DNA from: Atopsyche davidsoni
Lineage: Eukaryota > Arthropoda > Insecta > Trichoptera > Hydrobiosidae
Assembly (NCBI GenBank): GCA_022113835.1
Contig: JAILWY010000001.1
Location: forward strand, 2,356,001 to 2,420,000
Direction of reading: 5' to 3'
DNA: 64,000 nucleotides
Part shown: piece after piece, positions 56,901 to 64,000 of the stretch
Layout of the letters: every line of letters begins with the position of its first letter
How positions within the stretch are numbered: position 1 is the stretch's first letter
Notes under the pieces: model-generated
Databases searched by the model: none
The model's input: the letters and a program-made list of their open reading frames with translations, nothing else
What the model was told of the DNA's origin: nothing
Made by a program: the position numbers and the translations under genes

Positions 56901-59900
56901 TTCAAATGATTCGTATATTTTTCGTATTAAGTTTTGACTATGTCTGTATGTTTAATCGTAAACCCCGATATTCGCGATTATTACTGTATCCCTCGCGTAA
57001 AGCGGGGTATTACTGTAATGCAATGCAATCGAATCCCATCAAAAAAAGTTACAAGTGGCATACAATGAATTACACTTGTTGGATAAGAAAGAGCAAATAT
57101 ATAATAATATTTTGAGAGTAAAAAAAACAATTTCGTAAGGGTACTACATATATATTAAAAACATAAATATCATATCTGTTGATTTACCACTATTTTTTTC
57201 CTACAAATAAACTGCTTTCCACAAATAAATTTGTGAACTAAAAGATACAATAATTTTCTTGCTCTAGATTCAATGTGTATTAATAAATCTTTTATATGAC
57301 ACTATTAACTTGATAGTGGTAATCAATAATCAAATTCTCGTATCTCATATAGCACACTGTAACATATTTTTATGACAATAGTAATAATTGGTTTCTATTC
57401 CGGCCAAAGAGTTAATTGGACAACCTCCGAAGTCACATGTCACCGCATTTTTTGCAAGGCGGTGCTTCTCCGCGGGCCGAATTGAATAACCTACCCAAAA
57501 TCTACGAATAATTCAAAAAGATTGCGTACTATGTTCGCACGCAAGAAACGAATCTTGACCTAACGGAGAAAGCTGCCTCATTTGGCAAATCAAGATGAAT
57601 TCAACGCAACGAAGTCCGCGATTTGTATTTTTAGCGTGGCCATAATCACATCGCGAAATAATATAATTGACTAAAACACCTGACTTGCAATAACGCTGTT
57701 CTCGGTAATCGTACGGAAAATAAACCACCGCTAGTCTGCGCCGAGTGATTGACAGACGAGGGACGAGGAGATTCTAACCTCTTTTCGAACACAAGAAACG
57801 AAACGAGCAAAGCTTTCCGATCATAATTGGAGAATGTATTTTAAAGATGCTTACGATTCGTATTTTCTAGATTCACCTTGAATGTGAAAGAATTGACATT
57901 CGCAGACATCTGAAAGAGCTCTCTGCAGTGGCCTATCAACAGCAATGACTATAATTTAGTCATCTTAGTGGTGCAAAGCGTCCATTCTCGGTTAGATCCG
58001 TGTCATTGCCGGTGAGTCTTGGATTCTGTTTTGGGTTTATTCGCTTTTCAGTTCGGTGTAAGATGATTTGTATTACATTTCAAATAGAATTTAGACACGC
58101 ATTCGTAGTACCAGAATTTGAACTTATAAGCTTTAGGTAATAAAAACTGTGCTTTATATTATTTATAAATATAATTTCAAACAGACATTTCTCAATAATT
58201 ATTATATATTACGAGTATTTATCCATTATTAATAATAATGAAAACTCTTGCTAAAAATTAAATTGTAGACAGACTTCATTTCACAATACTATGTACACTG
58301 TCTCCGTTGAAACGGCGAACTCCAAACTTCGTCGGTTAAAAAAACAATGTAGATTGCTTAAATTCAATATTTTAATTTTGTCAAGTATATTTGATAGATT
58401 TCTATAAACAATAAAACGTAATATAGACCAACAATGTAATAAAAACATTTATTAGGTTTAAAGCGATATCTGAACTAGATCTACAGCTTAACCTAAAAAA
58501 AAACATATAAGATTAATTTTACTAGTATTAAGCTCGTGCGAAGCTAGTTAAAAATGCTAGCATTTAACAAACACGCAGTTTGCTTTCATTACACAAAACA
58601 AACCGTCTAATTAGAATACTTCACCATAGAACAAAATGGCGTGAACCGACGAGGAGCTCCAAGAAAACACAAAGAGATGTGAGCGCAGATCAGAAGCGAC
58701 TAGCAATGAAGGGCACATTCGATTTATTTTTACAACCAATATAATCGTACAAAATATATAATATAATTTTTATAATCGTCGAAAATCAATATAATCGTAC
58801 AATCACGAATATTCGGTAGCTTGTGTTTTTGCAAAATAATTAAATGTATCTTTATTACTCTAATAATCGATTATTCGTATTTGGACCATTTAATATTCAT
58901 GTAGCTGATTGACAATAAGAACTAAGGCCCGTTTTCTAGCCACTGAATTGTATTATATAATTACACACAAGTATGGTCACCATTTTAAAATTTTTCGATT
59001 ATTTAAATATTCAAATACATTACTAACTCATGGCTACAACTCTGTACCCTGAGCGTGTGTAAAGGATCGGTAATAGAGTAGTTGATTTGGAGTGATTGTG
59101 GAGGGATGTGCTCTGAAAGTACTTTGTTGAGGTGGGAGGGGGGGGGGGGGTTCTTGCTATTGTTTCTGCAGAAGGAGTATCAGATATAAACCCCAGAGCT
59201 TTATAAGGAAATGATTTTATAATAATGCTATTGGGCAGCAGCAATACGCAGACTTTTCTTTCCAATATAAAACTGCCGTGTAGAAGTACTACAAGAAAAA
59301 CATGAAAACTTGTCTCAGTGAGATGGTCGCCAACCTCCTCTGAGGAGAGGCACCCGTAAAAAGAAAAGAACTTTTATACAAAGAAATTCTTAATGATTTT
59401 TTGACTAACTTATAGGATCTGAATCCAGAAATGACGCCAGTTTTTGAGTATCGACCGTGAGCGAGTCGGACGAGGTTCGGGCGCGTCACCCGGAGCGGCG
59501 GCGGGAACCGAACTCGGCACCGCCGGCGGAAACAGGTCGCGAGTGAACCGGTACGCGGAACGGTAACCCGCGCCGCCGCGGATCCGCTGTGCCGTACGCT
59601 TCTGGACTCGATCGAAATTGTTTTCACATCAATTACAACTGACGAACACCCGAGAATGCACTAATAACTTCTGTATGGATTCTTCTGCTTCTAGCGCCTC
59701 TTCTCACACGAGGTTCGGTGATCGTTTCATCGAATATATTACTATACCGCGTCAGTCTCACTGACTCGATCGAAATTTTTTTTCACATCAAATACAACTG
59801 ACGAACATGCAGCTAATTATTTCAAACGAAGCTGTAAATTCGCCTAACCGCTGAGCCAACAAATGTATGTGTATATTAATATCAAGAGACCCCAATGACC

Positions 59901-62900
59901 TGATAGGTTGGGAGCTACTCGAGGCGCGCGGACCACAGTTGGGTTTCACAGCCGGCGAGTGTGCCGTTTGTGGAGAAGAACGGTAACATCACGTGACCGG
60001 CGGTGACCAGACTCACGTGTAACACTGCAGGCAAGCATTCAACTTAGTGCTATTTATTTTAAATGCAAGAAATTATAATATTCATTACAATGTGACTTTT
60101 TAATTCCAGTTCATTTTTTTAATTGACTTTTCAATAATACTTCAAGTGAAGATGATTTTATTTCGTGGGTATTCTCAGCTACTTGTAGGTAGTCCCAACA
60201 CGAGGACTGAAATGTCGAAGGACAGAAAACATCAATTAAAAATATTATAGCTCTTGTATAAATGCGATCGGTTTCCCTAAAACCCTAGGATGTATCAATT
60301 TAAAGAAAATATCCTGTAAACCTTCAAGTTTGATCGATGCCGATCAAAACTATAGACGAAACCGATCGCTCCACAATATAAAAACGTCTAAAAATATCAA
60401 TAACATATAAATATTATAATAAAATTCTACGAAGCATTATTTTACAATATTATTGTTGCGTTAAACAATTCAGATCCGTGTAGGAGTTTGCAATAAATTA
60501 ATCCATAAATCAATATTTGAATTAATAATATCTGCAAGTTTTTTTATTACTGCTAATAATAAAACTCGTTTTTACTAATGATTTAATATGATTTATTATT
60601 GAAGATCCTAATTTTTCATAATGTTATTTGAGATTGTCTGCAAATAGAATGCCTCGATAATCGTAAGATCATTAGGGATCCCTTGAAATATTCAACGTGG
60701 ATAATTCCACTTCAGCGGTGGCCAACTTTTGGGGAATTCAAATACTTTTATGATAAATTTTTTTAAAATATATATTTCAGAATTTCTTTTTAGACATGCT
60801 TTTGAATAAGGCAAATATAGTTGCATATTTATGGCTTGCGATACAACCCAACTACAAGAATTGCATGCCCTAAAGTAATATTGCTAAGATTCAATATATA
60901 TATATATATTAAAGATTAAATATTTTTCACCGAAATTAAAAGCAAAATTATAAATAATCCGGTCGTTATTACACTGCACAAATTTTTATATTAAAAAAAT
61001 CTTAAGATTTTAGAAAAAATATATATTTAAAATCCGATGAATTAACCAGCATGAAAGATTTTAAGCTCACTGCACACCGCAAAGCTCTTTTCTACCGAGG
61101 AAATTTGTTCGATAAGAATACCTTGCACGTTTATAATATTTATATATTTATTTATAAGTTCATAAAGGTTGGCCTCGCCTGCTCCCTGCCGCATCGACCG
61201 TCTAGCGTCTCGCAACCTTCAGGTTAATGAGAATACTTAGCAGGTGTTTTGTGAGTCACATTTTCAGATTCCCAACGAATAACGAGCGAATTCACTTTAT
61301 CACTCGACTGATTATAAACACAATAGCGCGGTGCCGCAGCTGCTCTAGATCGATTCGTATTTATTTGAACAATAGACACGTTTTTAAATCATATTGAAAA
61401 ATATCTGCTGTGCCTTGTGACTCGTCAGGAGGAGATCTTCAGGAGGGTTTGACGAAACCCTTGAAAGGCGTAAGTGTAAAGTAATCTCTTATTCATAAGT
61501 TCGTAGCATTTTAACTGTTCCATATGAAGAGTCGGTTTCTAAAGTATGTATTAATTGTAACCATAAATCTGCACTCTTTAAAATGTCTGATTCATTATTT
61601 ACCTCATTTCGAGGTCTGCCTGTATCTGAAACAGCACGTGGGTGGGTTTTGCACCTACGAGCGCGTGACTTCCTCGAGCCTCCAATTCGCAGCGGCAGCA
61701 GCTGTCGCTCTGTCCTTTGTTGCAGACGGACGACCACAGTTTTTCTTCGGCAGTAACTGGGTTAATTGAAAATGATGCTTTTTGAACCATTTAAGAAAGT
61801 ACGAGCGATTCGGAGACACGACTTTGAACTGGCGGTGCGTCGCTGACATCTTTCCTCGGTTCGTTAAGTGTTTTAATAACTGTATCTTTTTAACTATTTG
61901 CACTTAGGCACTCGTGAAGTTAAATATAACTACGAGAGATCAAACAAAGTCGTGTTTTCTAACGGATCGTAGTTACTAAATACTGCCCTAATCTGTTTCT
62001 GAGAGTTCAAAGCACAGTAACTGGGAAACTAGGCACATCGACCGTGCATTTCCATAAAACAATTAAAAATTTTGTTCGGTTACAGAGCCACGGTAGTTGA
62101 ATTGGGTTCAACGCCAGCGCGAGCTATCCAAGGCTTTGAATCTTACTTTTTTCTCGAAAGAAAAAAAAATTGTTGTTTCATGTGAGAATCGATTCCCTTA
62201 AAAAAATATTTAAGCCTAATAAAACCCAATGAAAATTGTTTGCACTGTAGACTGTTATTTAAATTTAAATTTATTCAACCCTCCATGCACTCACTAAAAT
62301 TAAAGCCGAGATATTATCTAAGAAAAATATTTTGATTTTTTTAATGCAAAATTTCTAATAAATATTATAAATGAAATCTAGGTAATGTTGCAAAATTCTC
62401 TTACGAATACTTAAATTTATTTTTCGCAATTTACTCAAAAACACCAAATATTTTTATTAAATGAATTTTGCGATGACTGAGCCTGTCCTCGACAAGATTT
62501 GTACTTTTTTGTATCAATACAAATACAAACAATATTTTTATAAAATTAAATATTATATTTGCAGATTCGCATTATAGAAAGTAAAATAGAATAAGGCGTA
62601 TGTCTGATGTCGTACAAATGATTTCAAGATGTATGCTATTTGAGATTTTTCGTGCATTAAAACCTATTGATAGTTTTATGTGACCAACACCGATAATGGA
62701 CGCTGGGCATGTTTTATATGCAGGCTGATGTCTTCCGACGTGCCGGGTGATAAGAATACACGAACCTGCCATGACAACCAATTGAAATCCGTAATGGAAA
62801 ATAAATGACCGATAAAATTGACGGCCGATGTGTTTTCTAAAATTCTACATGGAGGGGATATTTTTATTCAATTATTTGTACTGACGCATACATTATTGAT

Positions 62901-63727
62901 AGAAATCACCTTCGGCTTAACCGAAAAAGACATGACCCGAATTAGATTTGTTTAAATATCCTGAATAGGGATCGAACTTGCAACCGGTTTGAGATTCAAC
63001 AATCCCATTCAATTACGGACAAGACATCTTAATTAATTTAATTATAGCATTTAATTCAGGATATGCATATGCCATCTATTGCAAAGAATACATTTTATAC
63101 ATTTTATATCTTCAAAATTAGGTGTAATATCTATATTTATTTTTCTGCGTAATATAAATTTTGACGAGACGATTATCAGAGGCGTGCAACCCATATAAGC
63201 AGAAAATCAGTAAAATCCATATTTAAATATCACAAGTTTCACTAGGTGTGAATGATAAAAACCCACAACTAAAAAAATCGTCAAATTTTGATAAGATAAA
63301 ACAATTTGGATTATTTTATAGCTTTTCAATGGAAATGGAAATAGATGCTTCGACATATATGGACTGCACAAAACAGCTTTTTAAAATTGAGTGTACGTTT
63401 TGTCGTATTTCAAAAAAAGTGATATGAAAGGGGTGTTCAACCAATCAGTGCGCTTGATGTATAGTGATAATTTTCCCTTTTAACAACTCAGGCAGAACTA
63501 GCCGGCGCCAGGTCGTCTGCTGATGATGGAAGAGCGTAGTGGAGATGAAGAGTCGTGGATACTCACTGTGCGAGGCGAGCCATTCGTTATAGTCTATGCC
63601 CTCCGGGATTTCCACCATCTGGCGCATGTCCACATCCGGCAGCTTCCTCTCCAGCAGGGTCTCTTCCAAGTAGAGTTTGGGGTCGCCCTGACCACCATCG
63701 CCTTCGCGCTCCTTGCGCCGCGCCTTT
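47941..63727 (-). CDS. Mob2: Mob2 kinase activator, last four coding exons (5' partial)
   Basis: Four minus-strand exons, 63727-63567, 56573-56352, 49367-49205 and 48175-47941, join in frame for 259 residues plus stop. The first begins inside a codon after an acceptor, so upstream exons lie beyond the window. Mob2 binds and regulates NDR-family kinases (Tricornered in flies). Recognisable blocks are LLERKLPDVDMRQ, PEGIDYNEWLASH, the zinc ligands in EFCTAAACPDM, WFDEKGKKTRVAAPQYIDY, MTFTQKTVSDENIFPTKY, the second zinc pair in HLYAAHF, and LRDLEIALRLTDE. The zinc Cys-X4-Cys and His-X4-His spacings match MOB proteins. After LTDE comes a low-complexity Ala/Gly/Pro tail of about 45 residues encoded by very GC-rich DNA. 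Introns of about 7.0, 7.0 and 1.0 kb are loaded with transposons. All four exons look functional. Confidence 0.94.
48204..49060. repeat. LTR-like or other retroelement fragment in last Mob2 intron
   Basis: The string acaaatacccgatactct is found at 48842 and 49019 in direct order, each followed by a ttggacac-ctgt block. A related inverted copy, agagtatcgagtatttgt, lies at about 48216-48233. Between them is a GC-rich section (48470-48680). The arrangement fits fragments of one or more repetitive elements, possibly LTR-derived. No polymerase, integrase or transposase motif is visible, so the class is open. Confidence 0.45.
49406..51540. other. Mob2 intron sequence, no identified element
   Basis: Most of this stretch is AT-rich. 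Two overlapping frames near 49825-50307 are open on opposite strands. The minus-strand frame 49825-50067 has a protein-like, Cys-containing composition but no start codon or recognised domain. The rest shows nothing I can name. Confidence 0.4.
51576..53226 (-). mobile_element. Internally deleted Helitron with both termini
   Basis: On the minus strand the element starts A|TCTATATATATAAAACAC at 53226 and ends CCGCTAG|T at 51576. These are the classic Helitron ends (5' TC, 3' CTAG, insertion between A and T). Just before CTAG lie GC-rich inverted repeats, gcgc-gcgc and cgg-ccg. Inside are relics of the Rep/helicase protein: SPCIKDGKCTKRYPRDL and GGYTTTIKLRN (52522-52331), CNSVKFICKDICKYVNKGS (about 52300-52230), and RRILGF-type and HERYPTVQSNLAVHLENGQ blocks (to about 52080). 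At about 1.65 kb it lacks most of the helicase and is not autonomous. Confidence 0.8.
51899..52620 (-). pseudogene. Helitron helicase-like protein relic
   Basis: Three minus-strand segments, at about 52620-52510, 52522-52331 and 52306-51899, read HPHQREDLILFDVV, then SPCIKDGKCTKRYPRDL with PEDGGYTTTIKLRN, then CNSVKFICKDICKYVNKGS to HERYPTVQSNLAVHLENGQ. This is the order in the Helitron 'helicase-like' N-terminal domain. Frame changes separate the segments, and the Rep HUH region and the Pif1 helicase motifs are absent. It lies inside the Helitron-bounded element. Confidence 0.8.
53771..53940. repeat. Dispersed repeat family B, copy 2 (fuller)
   Basis: The left part (caagt-type block with acttggtggaattccatttt and ttttaaataaaatactgag) is the approximate reverse complement of the tail of the copy at 1121. 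The centre, gccaacgcgaaaggttggc then gaaaccggtcacc, matches the 1121 copy directly. It looks like a foldback MITE of about 170 bp. Confidence 0.6.
54000..54283. mobile_element. Foldback MITE with ~85-bp inverted ends and tRNA-like core
   Basis: Positions 54000-54085 and 54200-54283 are inverted repeats over about 85 bp, from atattacttactaatatgat inward to aaactctcagaaaaatatca and cgtga, with few mismatches. The centre on the plus strand has a box A-like ttgactcgttag and, about 32 bases on, a box B-like gtttcgaatcc. A second, truncated copy lies on the opposite strand at 4112-4262. No transposase gene is present, so it is non-autonomous. Confidence 0.8.
54330..54600. other. GC-rich patch in Mob2 intron
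   Basis: About 270 bp of CpG-rich sequence stands out from the AT-rich intron and contains a 14-bp minisatellite. The small ORF at 54404-54595 is a by-product of the GC-rich repeat. It could be an alternative promoter or transposon-derived DNA. Nothing in the sequence decides between them. Confidence 0.4.
54450..54507. repeat. 14-bp minisatellite, about four copies
   Basis: The unit gaggagggggccac repeats at exact 14-bp spacing (ccac at 54468, 54482 and 54496), preceded by one variant copy with ccgc. Confidence 0.9.
54611..54705. repeat. Dispersed repeat family A, fragment 2
   Basis: It contains aaggacctggagacccacta then cactattttcc and gaaaaccatga, as at 1620-1660, followed by aattcagcattaatttatgc and tcagtgagatg, which is shared with 55500-55540 (inverted) and 59310-59330. 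Confidence 0.6.
55471..55575. repeat. Dispersed repeat family A, fragment 3 (inverted)
   Basis: It reads ggtgcctctccttagaggag then gttggcgacc, then a block ending in gctccgggtcctt. It is the reverse complement of the region seen at 59318-59352 and part of 54611-54700. Confidence 0.6.
55642..55985 (+). pseudogene. hAT transposase C-terminal relic
   Basis: The frame 55742-55975 ends with AFPSSYHMEKGFSAVVNLTK, which corresponds to the C-terminal dimerisation block of hAT transposases (ZBED/Buster-like, FPTSYLxExGFSAV pattern). The block cactggttcccaaagtgg at 55642 resembles a hAT terminal inverted repeat. All of the catalytic core is missing and the frame is disrupted upstream. The right end is approximate. 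Confidence 0.65.
56653..57015. mobile_element. pogo/Tigger-type MITE, 363 bp
   Basis: The left end cagtaataccccgctttacg (56653 on) and the right end cgtaaagcggggtattactg (to 57015) are perfect inverted repeats of about 23 bp, and TA flanks both sides (56651-56652 and 57016-57017). TA target duplication with a CAGT start is typical of the pogo branch of Tc1/mariner. There is no transposase ORF inside. Confidence 0.88.
57020..59150. other. Mob2 intron, unassigned
   Basis: This is AT-rich sequence without a recognised exon or element. The ORFs at 57513-57728 and 59023-59265 have no recognisable protein features. A run of 14 G lies near 59138-59151. Confidence 0.45.
59173..59352. repeat. Dispersed repeat family A, fragment 4 (fullest)
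   Basis: It carries both ends of the family: tatcagatataaaccccaga then gctttataaggaaatgattt and a gcagcagcaata block on the left, and ctcagtgagatggtcgccaa then cctcctctgaggagaggcac on the right. The right part contains a small inverted repeat, cctcctctgaggagagg. Confidence 0.65.
59440..59810. other. CpG-rich patch with 159-bp-spaced direct repeat
   Basis: Positions 59440-59600 are strongly CpG-rich. Then gactcgatcgaaattgtttt with tcacatcaattacaactgac (from 59604) is repeated almost exactly from 59763. The patch lies in the 7-kb Mob2 intron. It may be an internal promoter, which would suit a gene with several isoforms, or an LTR pair of a degraded element. No exon could be identified. Confidence 0.4.
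59855..59885 (-). repeat. tRNA-like box A fragment (SINE relic?)
   Basis: The minus strand reads gttggctcagcggttaggcg, a good RNA polymerase III box A. A box B at the expected distance is not convincing, so this is at most a SINE fragment. Confidence 0.3.
60000..62940. other. Mob2 intron, unassigned
   Basis: This stretch is AT-rich. Overlapping ORFs at about 61489-61903 on both strands have no recognised domain. I see no exon with Mob2 character. Confidence 0.45.
62955..63040 (-). repeat. tRNA-derived SINE-like fragment
   Basis: The minus strand contains ggttgcaagttcgatcccta, a good box B in T-arm context, about 40 bases after gtccgtaattgaatgggatt, which is only loosely box A-like. It does not fold into a credible intact tRNA. 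Confidence 0.35.
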
Positions 63728-64000
63728 CTGCAAAGAGAACACAGCCAATATTAGTCACGAATGTAAGAATTAAGCCGCCTCAGACTAAGCAGCACAACCT
63801 TACTCTAGATCTAATTCCATATACGTAGCATCTCTGACACAACCGCTATTAACTTTTTTGCAGAGAAGTATGGTCGTAGACCCCTTTATATTCTATGGGG
63901 GAAAAGTACAAACCAAGACATTATTTGCATATTCAATTGCATTTGTGCTTAAAACAATAGTAACAACGCGTGTAAAAACACTAGAGATTCGCTTTTTTTT

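Overview
This is eukaryotic nuclear DNA from an arthropod, almost certainly an insect. It is AT-rich, its genes are split by spliceosomal introns, and the intergenic and intronic DNA is full of decayed transposons. The protein sequences look insect-like. A lepidopteran is my best guess from the Arl1 and Mob2 sequences and the Helitron type, but I cannot prove the order. I found no rRNA gene, intact tRNA gene or CRISPR array.

Layout. Positions 1-9470 hold no gene. They carry dispersed-repeat fragments, a reverse-transcriptase relic next to a dead mariner transposase, a piggyBac-like end, a truncated MITE with a tRNA-like core, a satellite array of ~137-bp units (5280-6865) and four ~190-210-bp tandem units ending just before Arl1. 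Arl1 (9678-12310, +) is complete in four exons. A gene-poor stretch follows (12311-15539) with two unassigned exon-like ORFs. The catalytic subunit of DNA polymerase delta (15540-22016, -) is complete: 18 exons and 1088 residues, including one GC-AG intron. It sits head to head, 323 bp apart, with Hip14/ZDHHC17 (22340-27656, +), an ankyrin-repeat palmitoyltransferase that is complete in six exons (613 residues). The gap between them carries an E2F-type site.

Positions 27657-38654 are AT-rich and show no convincing gene. At 38655-42157 (+) eight exons join in frame into a 397-residue protein that I do not recognise. It has a polar N-terminal half, a Cys-Pro repeat and a strongly hydrophobic C-terminal third. 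Positions 42158-47940 may be a long 3' UTR. The last four coding exons of Mob2 (47941-63727, -) fill the right end, and its 5' exons lie outside the window. Its introns hold an internally deleted Helitron with both ends, an intact tRNA-core MITE, a pogo-type MITE, a hAT relic, an LTR-like repeat and several GC-rich patches.

The recognised genes are unrelated housekeeping and signalling genes: Golgi GTPase, replicative polymerase, palmitoyltransferase and NDR-kinase co-activator. There is no operon-like system. The best candidates for something undescribed are the 397-residue gene, the tRNA-core MITE family, the satellite with apparent three-unit higher-order structure, and a perfect 36-bp palindrome beside a second hairpin in a polymerase delta intron.
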